A stretch of 64,000 nt of DNA from Oscillospiraceae bacterium (GTDB taxonomy: Bacteria; Bacillota; Clostridia; Oscillospirales; Oscillospiraceae). Below, one piece after another: positions 17,014 through 24,691 of this stretch; within the stretch, counting starts at the first letter, position 1; each line of letters starts with the position of its first letter. The stretch spans positions 1-64,000 of the forward strand of contig CADBKO010000008.1 in the NCBI GenBank assembly GCA_902795345.1, read 5' to 3'. The position numbers and the translations under genes were made by a program. The notes under the pieces are model-generated. The model was not told the origin of the DNA. It was given only the letters and a program-made list of their open reading frames with translations, and made no database searches.

Positions 17014-17930
17014 CGGACACGGAATACATCATCGAGTGCGACAACCTGGTAAAGATCTATAAGACCGACGAGACCGAGGTCATGGCCCTCCAGGGCATGG
17101 ACTGCAAGGTGGCCCGGGGAGAGCTCATGGCCATCATCGGCAATTCCGGCAGCGGCAAGAGCACCTTCCTGAATATGATCGGCGGCCTGGACCGGCCCAC
17201 CGCCGGCAGGCTGTATGTGGACGGGCTGGACCTGTTCCGCCTCAACGAGAAGGAGCTGGTGGAGTACAAGCGGTCCAAGGTGGGCTTCGTCTGGCAGAAC
17301 AACGCCCGGAACCTGATCCCCTATCTCCCCGCCTGGCAGAATGTGCAGATGCCCATGCTGCTGAAACGGTGGCCCAACGGGAAACAGCGGGCGGAAGAGC
17401 TGCTGGACCTGGTGGGCATGGGACATAAGAAGCACGCGAAGCTCAGCGAGCTTTCCGGCGGCGAGCAGCAGCGCATCGCCATCGCCATCGCCCTGGCCAA
17501 CGACCCGGATATCCTCCTGGCCGACGAACCCACCGGCTCCGTGGACCCCCAGACCGCCTCCTATATCTTCGGCACCTTCCAGCGCCTCAACCGGGAGCTG
17601 GGCCTCACCATCGTCATCGTCACCCATGACCTGAGCGTGGCGGACAAGGTCTCCCGGGTGGTCTCCATCCGGGACGGCAAGATCAGCTCCGAGCGGATCA
17701 TGAAGACGGACTACGCCGGGCGCATGGAGAGCGTGGGCACCTTGGATACCTCGGGAGAGGCCCACTTCACCAGCCACGAGGAATTTGCCATCCTGGACCG
17801 GAACGGCCGGGTGCAGATACCCCCGGAATTCCTCAGCGCCCTGGAGCTGGAGGGCAACCGGGTGAAGCTGGCCATGGAGGACGGCAAGGTCGTCATCCAG
17901 GCCCCGGCGAGGGAATCAAATCAAAGCTGA
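17010..17930 (+). CDS. ABC ATPase with C-terminal AbrB/SpoVT-like domain
   Basis: This is a second MacB/LolD-type ATPase of 306 residues: Walker A GNSGSGKST, signature LSGGEQQRIAIA, Walker B ILLADEPTGSVD, switch THD. It is about 75 residues longer than its neighbour. The extra tail contains FAILDRNGRVQIPPEFLSAL then EGNRVKLAMEDGKVVIQ (about 259-299), which matches the swapped-hairpin AbrB/SpoVT pattern (GRxxIPxE, then G-x-V-x-L/I and a final G-x-V-x-I). Start ATG at 17010 overlaps the previous stop as ATGA. The tail may dimerise the ATPase or bind DNA; neither is shown by the sequence. Confidence 0.85.
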   Translation: MTDTEYIIECDNLVKIYKTDETEVMALQGMDCKVARGELMAIIGNSGSGKSTFLNMIGGLDRPTAGRLYVDGLDLFRLNEKELVEYKRSKVGFVWQNNARNLIPYLPAWQNVQMPMLLKRWPNGKQRAEELLDLVGMGHKKHAKLSELSGGEQQRIAIAIALANDPDILLADEPTGSVDPQTASYIFGTFQRLNRELGLTIVIVTHDLSVADKVSRVVSIRDGKISSERIMKTDYAGRMESVGTLDTSGEAHFTSHEEFAILDRNGRVQIPPEFLSALELEGNRVKLAMEDGKVVIQAPARESNQS

Positions 17931-17974
17931 CGCTTCGATTTGAAGAGGAATCGCGCTGCGCTACCCGCACTCGC

Positions 17975-18146
17975 TTCGCTCGCACAGTCCGCTCCGCGAG
18001 AAGTATTTTTCGCGAGGCGCATGTCCCCGCGAAAAATGAGTCCAATTCCTTCGCGCCTGCGGGCGCGAACTCTGCGAGGCTTGACGAAAAGATACAGTTA
18101 TTGCATGCAGGCGGCGCGGATGGGCTTTGCCCGTCAGCGCCGCTGT
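17975..18146 (+). other. Structured intergenic leader with several nested hairpins
   Basis: The 243 bases between the ATPase and GNAT genes hold no convincing gene but several strong dyads: TTTTTCGCG/CGCGAAAAA (18006-18014 and 18028-18036), TTCGCGCC/GGCGCGAA (18050-18057 and 18062-18069), and a long hairpin at about 18110-18146 with outer arms GGCGGCGC/GCGCCGCT and inner arms GATGGGC/GCCCGTC. The last ends just before the GNAT ribosome site. It may be a dispersed repeat element or a regulatory leader. Confidence 0.5.
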
Positions 18147-18173
18147 CTCTTTGAAGGACAAGGAGAAACCAAA

Positions 18174-18605
18174 ATGGAAGTCATACGCGCGACGGAGGAG
18201 TTTCAGCGGGCCGGGGCCTATTACGTCCGCATCCAGGCCATGGCCCGGCAGCACCATATCCCCCTGCGGGAGGAATTCGACGAAATCGACGGCCCCGGCT
18301 GCCGCTATATCGTGATCCTGGACGAGGGCTTCCCCGTGGCCACCTGCCGCTGGTTCGAGACCGGGGAGGGAACCGTGGAGATCGGCCGGGTGGTGGTCCT
18401 GCCGGAATACCGGGGAAAGCATCTGGGCGTGCTGGTGATGGAGGAAGCGGAGAAGTGGATAAGAGAGTGCGGCTATCAAAAGATCGAGCTGTCCAGCCGG
18501 GTGGAGGTCACGGGGCTCTATGAAAAGCTGGGCTACCGCTATAATACGGATTTCCAAGCCCACAGCGGCACCTTCGACTGTGTGTATATGGAAAAGCTGC
18601 TGTAA
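18174..18605 (+). CDS. GNAT-family N-acetyltransferase
   Basis: A 143-residue single-domain acetyltransferase. The acetyl-CoA loop reads VVVLPEYRGKHLGVLVMEEAEKWI, followed by YQKIELSSRVEVTGLYEKLGY, the usual motif-B region. The N-terminal part (MEVIRATEEFQRAGAYYVRI) resembles ElaA/YjdJ-type small GNATs. AAGGAG precedes the ATG at 18174; an open frame upstream crosses the hairpin-rich leader and is not believed to be coding. Substrate unknown. Confidence 0.9.
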   Translation: MEVIRATEEFQRAGAYYVRIQAMARQHHIPLREEFDEIDGPGCRYIVILDEGFPVATCRWFETGEGTVEIGRVVVLPEYRGKHLGVLVMEEAEKWIRECGYQKIELSSRVEVTGLYEKLGYRYNTDFQAHSGTFDCVYMEKLL

Positions 18606-18617
18606 TACCGAAACAAA

Positions 18618-18646
18618 AAGGCGCGAGTCAGGCTGACTCGCGCCTT
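18618..18646. terminator. Bidirectional terminator
   Basis: A perfect 13-bp stem (AAGGCGCGAGTCA and complement) with a three-base GGC loop lies between the convergent GNAT and membrane-protein genes. It is flanked by A-rich bases on one side and TTGATATTATT on the other. Confidence 0.85.
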
Positions 18647-18650
18647 GATA

Positions 18651-19412
18651 TTATTCCTCTGCGCTTTCCGCCACACGGGAGCGGATGACGTAGTCCCGCG
18701 TTTCGATCAGACGGCCCTCCCCGTCATAAAGGCGGATCGTAGCGGGGATCTCCACCCTTGTCTTGGAATACCGCTGATTGGTCCGGACGATTGCATGCTG
18801 TATGTCGTCGCCGTCCAGGTCATTCCAGTTCTCCGGGCGGATCGGCAGGCGGAACAGGAAATACTTCTCCCGCTTCCAGCCCTCTGTTTCCCCGGCGCCG
18901 CCCTTGCCCCGCACCTGACTGTAGGTGATTTCGACGTCGCTCAGCAGCTTCAGGCTGACCTTGGCCTGCACTGCCGCGGGGTCGTCCACAAAGAGGAACA
19001 GGGGGATGATCAGTGGGTCCGGACTGCCGTAGACCGGTTCGTCGAGACCCCCGGGCAGGGGCGTCAGCAGGATCCCGTCCGTCTTTTCCCGGCGGATCAG
19101 AGCGCCGTCCATGTCAGTGCTGCCCCTTCCGTTCACCGTGGTATAAAACAGGATCTCGTCCCCGGTGTCCCCGATGAGCAGGCGCTGATAGTGGGTGGGG
19201 ATCCAGTCTCCCTGCACATACATCTTGTCCAGGATCACCGAGGGACCCACCAGGTTTGCCTTTTCCGCCTGGCGGAACCGGGCCACCTCCCCGAAGCGGG
19301 GGCCGCCCCTGGCGGCATAGCTGACGAGGAACAGCAGAGCCGCCAGCAGAAGATCAGCGAGGATGCGCACCCATTTCGGAATGCGGTGAAGCATACGCCG
19401 GATGCCCGTCAT
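18651..19412 (-). CDS. Uncharacterised single-pass membrane protein next to the HAAS protein
   Basis: A 253-residue protein with a basic N-terminus (MTGIRRMLHRIPKWVR), one membrane helix (about 18-35) and a mostly beta, extracytoplasmic remainder with no motif I recognise. The ATG at 19412 forms an ATGA overlap with the stop of the upstream HAAS-domain gene and has GGAGG nine bases ahead, so the longer open frame is rejected. The shared operon and the similar layout of the two proteins suggest they act together, probably under the PadR repressor. No function can be assigned. Confidence 0.7.
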   Translation of the reverse strand: MTGIRRMLHRIPKWVRILADLLLAALLFLVSYAARGGPRFGEVARFRQAEKANLVGPSVILDKMYVQGDWIPTHYQRLLIGDTGDEILFYTTVNGRGSTDMDGALIRREKTDGILLTPLPGGLDEPVYGSPDPLIIPLFLFVDDPAAVQAKVSLKLLSDVEITYSQVRGKGGAGETEGWKREKYFLFRLPIRPENWNDLDGDDIQHAIVRTNQRYSKTRVEIPATIRLYDGEGRLIETRDYVIRSRVAESAEE

Positions 19413-20224
19413 TCTGCCCCGCCTCCTTTCCGGTCGACCCGCAGGCGCACCGCCCTGCCTGCCTTGTCGTAGCGCAGCTCGATCCACTCAGCTTCATGGG
19501 AACAGTAGCCGTCCAGCTGGATCTCCCAGGTATAGGTGAAGAAGTCGGAGTGCCGGGGATTCATGCGCAGGCAGGGGCTTTCCGTTCCGCTGTCGGAAAG
19601 GTTGGCAGCCTGATAGCGGTTCCCCAGGGAATCCACCGCGTAGAATTCCCGAAGGGCCCCGCAGGATTCGCCCCATAAGCCGGGCCGGTAGACCTCCACC
19701 GACATGAAGAATACGAAGGCATCCGCACTGTCCTTCCAGGTTAGGTGTCGTTCCGCGGCCCGGGTCAGGGTGAAGCGGTATCCGTCGGATTCATCCCGGC
19801 TCATGGGCTCGGCATAGAAGGTGCGCTGACTGTAGTTTTCATCCCGGTATTCGCTGCGCAGGATGGGCTCGTCAAAAAACTCGTCCATCAGTGACGGCTG
19901 TATATTGAGATTCTGCAGATACCCGGGGAGGGTGAGCAGGAGCATCAGAAAAGCCTGTAGCAGCACCAGCCGCGCCGCCAGCAGGAGATGGTGCCAGATG
20001 GGGGGATAGAGCTTTCGTAGCTGCCTGGCGGTATCCGCAGCATCCCCCATGGCGGCGACCACCGCCTTTTCCGCCTTCTGTTCCTCCACCCTCTGGGCGA
20101 TCAGCTCGTCGTACTGATCCTCCATGTGGGCGTAAAGCTCCCTATACACCCGCTCCCGGTCCGCCCGGTCCCGGATGTCGGAGACTGCGTTCCTGCACCA
20201 GCTTTCAAATCGGAGGATGCCCAT
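19409..20224 (-). CDS. HAAS-domain (DUF1700-like) membrane protein
   Basis: A 271-residue protein. The first 75 residues look like the HAAS helical module: DRERVYRELYAHMEDQYDEL, then KAEKAVVAAMGDAADTARQL. One membrane helix follows (about 79-100), then an extracytoplasmic domain of about 170 residues. HAAS proteins are nearly always encoded beside PadR-type regulators in Firmicutes, as here, and are thought to signal envelope state to them. The ribosome site is weak (AAGG). It starts 4 bases after the PadR stop. Confidence 0.78.
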   Translation of the reverse strand: MGILRFESWCRNAVSDIRDRADRERVYRELYAHMEDQYDELIAQRVEEQKAEKAVVAAMGDAADTARQLRKLYPPIWHHLLLAARLVLLQAFLMLLLTLPGYLQNLNIQPSLMDEFFDEPILRSEYRDENYSQRTFYAEPMSRDESDGYRFTLTRAAERHLTWKDSADAFVFFMSVEVYRPGLWGESCGALREFYAVDSLGNRYQAANLSDSGTESPCLRMNPRHSDFFTYTWEIQLDGYCSHEAEWIELRYDKAGRAVRLRVDRKGGGAE

Positions 20225-20228
20225 AGCC

Positions 20229-20570
20229 TTACCCTGCGGAAGGGGAGAAGCTCAGCACCGTATTCACGCTGTCGGAAAAGACCCGCCACTCCGTAACCTT
20301 TTCTTCCAGCCTTCCCGCGCCCTTCTCCGTCAGCCGGTAATAGCGCCGCTCCCGCCCGGTGGGGGCGGTTTTGTCGTAGGACTGCACTTCCCCGGCTTTT
20401 TCCAGGGCGTGGAGCAGGGGATAGAGGGTCCCTTCCTTCATTTCAAAGGCGTTTTTGCTGCGCCGTTTCAGCTCCTGCACCATCTCGTAGCCGTATTTGT
20501 CCCCATCCTTCAGCAGGCTGAGGATCAGCATGGCGTTGGAGCCGCTGATGAGGGCCTTGTCGAATTTCAT
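20229..20570 (-). CDS. PadR-family transcriptional regulator
   Basis: A 113-residue winged-helix protein with the PadR signature: LILSLLKDGDKYGYEMVQEL, then FEMKEGTLYPLLHALEKAGEV and ERRYYRLTEKGAGRLEEK. The ATG at 20570 has AGGAGG seven bases upstream; an open frame to 20633 would run into the promoter and is rejected. It heads the three-gene operon with the HAAS and single-pass membrane proteins and probably represses its own promoter through the dyad described next to it. Confidence 0.93.
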   Translation of the reverse strand: MKFDKALISGSNAMLILSLLKDGDKYGYEMVQELKRRSKNAFEMKEGTLYPLLHALEKAGEVQSYDKTAPTGRERRYYRLTEKGAGRLEEKVTEWRVFSDSVNTVLSFSPSAG

Positions 20571-20583
20571 GCCACGGCCTCCT

Positions 20584-20633
20584 ATGCATTGATGATCTAG
20601 GCATATTATACCTTGATAGTCGATGCATGTCAA
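20584..20633 (-). promoter_or_regulatory. Consensus promoter with ATGCAT dyad, probable PadR operator
   Basis: On the minus strand -35 TTGACA (20628-20633) and -10 TATAAT (20605-20610) are both perfect, with 17 bases between. ATGCAT occurs at 20584-20589 and 20623-20628 in a symmetric setting (ATGCATCGA against TCAATGCAT), bracketing the -10. This geometry suits PadR autorepression. Confidence 0.75.
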
Positions 20634-20635
20634 GG

Positions 20636-20667
20636 GTAAAAACGGAGGCAGCCGGACGGCTGCCTCC
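20636..20667 (-). terminator. Terminator of the bicupin operon
   Basis: A perfect 10-bp stem (GGAGGCAGCC and complement) with a four-base loop is followed on the minus strand by GTTTTTA. It starts 17 bases after the bicupin stop and sits next to the PadR promoter. Confidence 0.9.
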
Positions 20668-20683
20668 GAGATCCGTTTTGCCC

Positions 20684-21580
20684 TCAGTGATTCCCCAGGG
20701 TGATGAACACGATGGGCTTGTCCACCTTGTCGAAGTGGAGGGGAAGGTGCCAGGCGTCCTTCTGCATGGCCATGACGGTGGCCTTGGTCAGCTTGTAATG
20801 CTCCTGCTCCTCCTCGGGGCCGCCGCAGCAGAAGTCCACTTCGCCGTGGAGCTCCGTCAGATTGTCCAGGTCCATGCTCAGGAAGATCAGGGCTTCCTCA
20901 TAGTCCTTGTGGGCGTGGGGCATGTGCTTCCCGTCGGGACCCCAGGGGCCCAGGAAGCCGGGATTGCAGACGGTGCTCCAGGCCATGGTGAGGTTGATCT
21001 GAGAACTAGAGCCGCTGAAGAAGGTGGAGTAGCCGCCCAGGTCCTGGGCGTGCTCGGCCCCGTAGTGGTAGGGGTCGGTGGCGCCGTAATTGAGGGCGTG
21101 GACATTCATGGAGTATTTGCCGAAGAAGCGGGCCCAGTCGCCGGTCTCCGGCTTAGCGTTTTCATCGGCTATGCCGGCCGCCATCTTCCCGGCGCAGTTG
21201 ACGGAGAGGAAGAAGAAGGGCCGCTTGACGCCCTTCACGATGGGGGAGAAGTGGGGCGTGCCCTTGGGGATGGTGATGGTGTGGGGGGTGGCGAAGCGGT
21301 GGCGGATGTTCTCCTCCCCCAGGTCGATCTCCACCTCTGCGCCCAGATGCAGCATGTCATTGGGGTCGGCGCTGAGGAACCACAGCACCTGGTCATAGTC
21401 ATGGGTATGCTGCTTCGGCGTCTCCTCGGGGATCATGCCGGTGCCGTCCACCAGGCAGTAGCGCACGCTGAAGCTGTCCCAGTCGAAGAAGTCCTGCTCC
21501 AGCACCGCGCCCAGCTTCACGATGCCCTCTCTGCCGTGGATGGGGATCTCTTTTTTCATGGATTCATACTTGCCGCTCAT
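20684..21580 (-). CDS. Bicupin-fold protein of unknown function
   Basis: A 298-residue protein with two cupin-like repeats. The first has KQHTHDYDQVLWFL, VEIDLGEE and TITIPKGTPHFSP (about 55-125); the second has HMPHAHKDYEEALIFLSM and a C-terminal KDAWHLPLHF (about 215-285). Both supply the His/Asp or His/Glu sets that usually hold a metal. No enzyme name can be given. The ATG sits six bases from GGAGG and overlaps the YjbR gene by four bases. It is the last gene of the phosphorylase operon and precedes the terminator. Confidence 0.75.
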   Translation of the reverse strand: MSGKYESMKKEIPIHGREGIVKLGAVLEQDFFDWDSFSVRYCLVDGTGMIPEETPKQHTHDYDQVLWFLSADPNDMLHLGAEVEIDLGEENIRHRFATPHTITIPKGTPHFSPIVKGVKRPFFFLSVNCAGKMAAGIADENAKPETGDWARFFGKYSMNVHALNYGATDPYHYGAEHAQDLGGYSTFFSGSSSQINLTMAWSTVCNPGFLGPWGPDGKHMPHAHKDYEEALIFLSMDLDNLTELHGEVDFCCGGPEEEQEHYKLTKATVMAMQKDAWHLPLHFDKVDKPIVFITLGNH

Positions 21581-21975
21581 GGTTCGACCTCCGTTCCATT
21601 GTTATTCTTATTTCGTTTCTTTTTCATGGTCAGGCTGAAGCTCAGATCCAGCAGCTCCCGGATGTCGCTTTCCGACGCCGTCCCGTCCAGCAAGGCGCCC
21701 AGCCAGTGGGTCTTGTTCATATGCCAGGCGGGGAGAATGCCCTCCTTGCCCGCGAAGGAGCCGCCCAGCAGGGGCCCGCATTTCATGTTCATGATATCCA
21801 CACTGCCGCCGCCGGGCAGACCCAGCTTGGCGCGGTCCACATTCATGATGATGGCGAACCACTTCCGGTTACTCCTGTGGCGGAAAATGCAGGCGTCGGG
21901 GCTGTCGCTCCAGAGATATTCCGGCTGTGCGCCGTAGGTCCCGGCGATATAGCGGATGACTTCCTCACGGTCCAT
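21577..21975 (-). CDS. MmcQ/YjbR-family protein
   Basis: A 132-residue protein of the YjbR fold, seen from MDREEVIRYIAGTYGAQPEYLW, RKWFAIIMNVDRAKLGL, VDIMNMKC and the C-terminal HMNKTHWLGALLDGT, ELLDLSFSLT. YjbR proteins are small DNA-binding-like domains of unclear role. The start at 21975 has GGAGG nine bases ahead. The upstream extension of this frame through the phosphorylase gene is a shadow. It lies five bases from the phosphorylase stop. Confidence 0.88.
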   Translation of the reverse strand: MDREEVIRYIAGTYGAQPEYLWSDSPDACIFRHRSNRKWFAIIMNVDRAKLGLPGGGSVDIMNMKCGPLLGGSFAGKEGILPAWHMNKTHWLGALLDGTASESDIRELLDLSFSLTMKKKRNKNNNGTEVEP

Positions 21976-21980
21976 GGGTA

Positions 21981-23687
21981 TCAGCCTCCCCGCTCCATGC
22001 GGAAGGTCTCCTTGCCGGAGGCGTCCGCCGCCGTGACGGTGAAGGAAGCGTCGGCCAGGTCCGCCGCCAGCGCCGCCCGGCCCGCCGTGTTTTCCCAGGT
22101 GATGGCGAGTTTGCTCCCCGCCGTGTCGAAGCGGATCTCCGCGTCCTCCGCGAAGACGGGGCAGGAATTGCGCAGCCGAAGCAGGGAAAGCTGGTCCTTC
22201 ACCACGTCCCGCCGCAGTCCGGCCTCCACCATCCCGGCAGTGAGGTTGGTGCGGTTTATTTCCTTGTGGCCGCCCGCCCCCGCCCGGCGCATGGCCTCGT
22301 AGTCGTTCACCCCGGCGAAAAGGTCCAGATACCAGACCTGGGGCTTCCCCGGCATGAAAAGCTGGATGGCCCGGGCCAGCTTCAGCCGCCCCTCGTCCTC
22401 CCCGAGGGCGCTGAAATAGGTGGCGTTCACCTGGTAATAGACGTTCTTGGCTCCGTGAAGGTCCTTCACGAAGCCGCCCCGGGCCACCACCGTGTCGATG
22501 AGCCGCTGGATGTCCTCCTCCGGCAGAAGGCCCTTCAGATCCAGCAGGGGGATACCGTCGTGGCAGCCCAGCATGTTCACCGTGGCGATACCCTTGGCGA
22601 CGATCTCCTCGCCCCACCTGCGCAGCATCTCCCCGCTGCGGCGCTCAAAGGCGTCGATCACCAGACCGGGGAGAAAGAAATCGTAGACCGGGTAGCCCTT
22701 TTCCGCCAGCAGGGCATAGGTGCCCTCGCCGTAGCTGGCGTGGATCTCCGGCAGCAGGGTGAGGCCCAGGGGCGCGGCCATGGCCTCCACCTGGGCCAGC
22801 AGGTCCCAGGTCTCCGGCTCGTTGAGGAAATTGTGCCGCCCCGGTTCCTTGGAGGCATAGGCAAAGGCGTCCAGACGCACCACGCTCACCCCGTAGTCCG
22901 CCAGCTTTTTCAGGGTCTCCCGGTAGTATTCCAGCACCTTGGGGCTTTTCACATTCAGATCCATCTGGCCCAGGTAGCCGCGGTGGGCTTCCAGGTATCC
23001 CGTGACCGCCTCCCGCTTTTCCTCCCAGGCGCCGAAGTCCAGCTGAGCGGGGCTGCGGCCCGATTCCAGCTGGGGCCTCAGTTTTTCCGCCAGGGCGCAG
23101 GCGGTGGCGTACTGCATCCCCAACTCCCGCACCAGGTCCAGGGGTTCCGGAGGGGTATAGCGCACCTCCTGATAGAAGGTGTTCCAATAGGGCACGTCCC
23201 GCCCGTCGGGGAAGCGCACCATCAGCAGGGGCAGCCCCGCCTTGCGGAAGAACATGCCCCGGATCAGCTCCTCGTCGGGCTGGAGCCAGCCGCCGGGGGT
23301 CATTTCCCCGTGCCCGGCCCAGAAACGGTTCCAGTCGATGAAAAAGTCCCGGTATTCCGAGTTTTCTCCCTTTTTCAGCAGGTCCTGGAATTGGGGGGAG
23401 AGGACGGAGATGTGATTCAGGATCAGGTCCGCCTTCAGGTCGATGCCCAGAGCCCGGAGGTTTTCGATGTCCTCCGGGGAAGCCAGGACCTCGCTCAGCT
23501 CATAGTCGATGATGGAAAAGCCCCTGTCCAGATCCGTGTTGAAGACGCTGGGGAGGATATAGAAGGAGCGGAAAGCGCCTCGCAGCTCCCGCCTCTGCAA
23601 CAGGGTCACGATATCCCCCAGGCGGCCGCCCACGCTGTCGGGGTAGGCGTTGAGCATGGGGCCCAGGTTCCACTTTTTTGCCGTCAT
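21981..23687 (-). CDS. GH13_18 glycoside phosphorylase (sucrose/glucosylglycerate phosphorylase-like)
   Basis: A 568-residue alpha-amylase-family enzyme. The four conserved regions are present: DLILNH; VVRLDAFAY with nucleophile Asp273; LLPEIHASYG with acid/base Glu314; and CHDGIP with Asp377. Subfamily GH13_18 enzymes break sucrose, sucrose-6-phosphate or glucosylglycerate with phosphate to give glucose 1-phosphate. At 568 residues it is longer than classical sucrose phosphorylase (about 490) and nearer to glucosylglycerate phosphorylases (about 560), so the latter is possible. It is coupled 14 bases behind a P-loop kinase gene. The ATG at 23687 follows AGGAGGGG. Confidence 0.87.
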   Translation of the reverse strand: MTAKKWNLGPMLNAYPDSVGGRLGDIVTLLQRRELRGAFRSFYILPSVFNTDLDRGFSIIDYELSEVLASPEDIENLRALGIDLKADLILNHISVLSPQFQDLLKKGENSEYRDFFIDWNRFWAGHGEMTPGGWLQPDEELIRGMFFRKAGLPLLMVRFPDGRDVPYWNTFYQEVRYTPPEPLDLVRELGMQYATACALAEKLRPQLESGRSPAQLDFGAWEEKREAVTGYLEAHRGYLGQMDLNVKSPKVLEYYRETLKKLADYGVSVVRLDAFAYASKEPGRHNFLNEPETWDLLAQVEAMAAPLGLTLLPEIHASYGEGTYALLAEKGYPVYDFFLPGLVIDAFERRSGEMLRRWGEEIVAKGIATVNMLGCHDGIPLLDLKGLLPEEDIQRLIDTVVARGGFVKDLHGAKNVYYQVNATYFSALGEDEGRLKLARAIQLFMPGKPQVWYLDLFAGVNDYEAMRRAGAGGHKEINRTNLTAGMVEAGLRRDVVKDQLSLLRLRNSCPVFAEDAEIRFDTAGSKLAITWENTAGRAALAADLADASFTVTAADASGKETFRMERGG

Positions 23688-23701
23688 GGAAGCCCCTCCT
23701 T

Positions 23702-24622
23702 TCAAATCTCCTCCGGGCGGAGGAACTGCCCGGACTTGGAGAGGATGAAGCGGGCGGATGGCGCAGCGCGGCGCAGCTCCTCCTGTTCGATCTCCAGCAC
23801 CATGGTGGTGAAGGCGCTGTCGGTCTTGCCGTCCCGGGCCCGAAGGCGGCGGTGCTCCCGGGTCTCCTCCGGCGTGCTGTTGAGGAAGATGGGCACGTCG
23901 ATGCCCCGGAGAGCGGGGTTCCCGCCGTGGGTCCATTCCAGGATCAGCACCTGCGTTTCCCGGAAGTCCACCGGGTCATACCAGCGTTCCTCCTCGGTCC
24001 GCCCCATGCGCTTGAGCCATACGGGGCTTTCCCCCCGGCGGAAGGCGGCGAGGATGGCGTTGAGCTCCTCGTAATCCTGCTCCTTCTCCGTGCCCAGATA
24101 TTCGCTGAGGGCCTTCCGCCCCGCCGCCTGATAGGTTTGCAGCCAGGGCCTATCCACGGCCTCCTTCGGCTCCGCGTCCAGGCTGTCGGGCCAGAGGGCG
24201 TCCAGCTCCTTCTGCGCTTCCCTGCTGTACCTTCCCGCCGCCAGCAGGCCCCGCAGACCGCCGACCCGGAAGATGCTCAGCCGCTCCGCGTCGTTATACA
24301 GAGGGATGCGCCGGGGATAGTTGTCCCCGGAGATCACATAGCTGCCCACGCCGATGCTTTGGAGATACCAGCCCAGCAGGGAGGCGATCTCGCTTTTGCC
24401 CACGCCGGAGCCGCCGAAGACGCTGACCACGGCCTTGCCGCCCTCCAGCTCCTTCAGGGTTTCCAGCAGCTTCGGAAAGAGCAGCTGCGCCTTGCGGATG
24501 TGGTCCTCCCCGATGCGGATCTTGTCCCCGGGCATATCCCCGTGGGGGATGCTTTCCGGCAGCGCCGGGGGCGTCCAGGGTCCCTGTTCCGCCAGATGCT
24601 CACGCAGCCTTATTTGGTTCAT
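23702..24622 (-). CDS. P-loop kinase (uridine kinase/PRK-like), partner of the phosphorylase
   Basis: A 306-residue P-loop protein with Walker A VFGGSGVGKSE (about 77-87), then YVISGDNYPRRIPLYNDAER, which resembles the lid/substrate segment of uridine kinase and phosphoribulokinase, a Walker-B-like strand VLILEWTHGG, and a C-terminal RLRARDGKTDS. The ATG at 24622 follows AAGGAG. Its gene touches the GH13_18 gene, so it may phosphorylate the acceptor released by the phosphorylase (fructose, glycerate or similar), but this is inferred from position alone. Confidence 0.72.
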   Translation of the reverse strand: MNQIRLREHLAEQGPWTPPALPESIPHGDMPGDKIRIGEDHIRKAQLLFPKLLETLKELEGGKAVVSVFGGSGVGKSEIASLLGWYLQSIGVGSYVISGDNYPRRIPLYNDAERLSIFRVGGLRGLLAAGRYSREAQKELDALWPDSLDAEPKEAVDRPWLQTYQAAGRKALSEYLGTEKEQDYEELNAILAAFRRGESPVWLKRMGRTEEERWYDPVDFRETQVLILEWTHGGNPALRGIDVPIFLNSTPEETREHRRLRARDGKTDSAFTTMVLEIEQEELRRAAPSARFILSKSGQFLRPEEI

Positions 24623-24644
24623 TTTCCTGATCTCCTTATGGGAA

Positions 24645-24673
24645 CACCGCATCCGTGGGAAACGGATGCGGTG
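24645..24673 (-). terminator. Hairpin between the DHH and kinase genes (partial terminator or processing site)
   Basis: A perfect 11-bp stem (CACCGCATCCG and complement) with a seven-base loop. On the minus strand the tail is only TTCCC, so it may thin transcription between the upstream DHH gene and the kinase operon rather than stop it. Confidence 0.5.
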
Positions 24674-24691
24674 CCGAGTTATTTATGCTGC

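Noticed and set aside
21976..22617. Upstream extension of the YjbR frame through the phosphorylase gene
   Set aside because: The extension overlaps the GH13_18 gene in another frame, is Gly/Arg-rich, and the ATG at 21975 has its own GGAGG.
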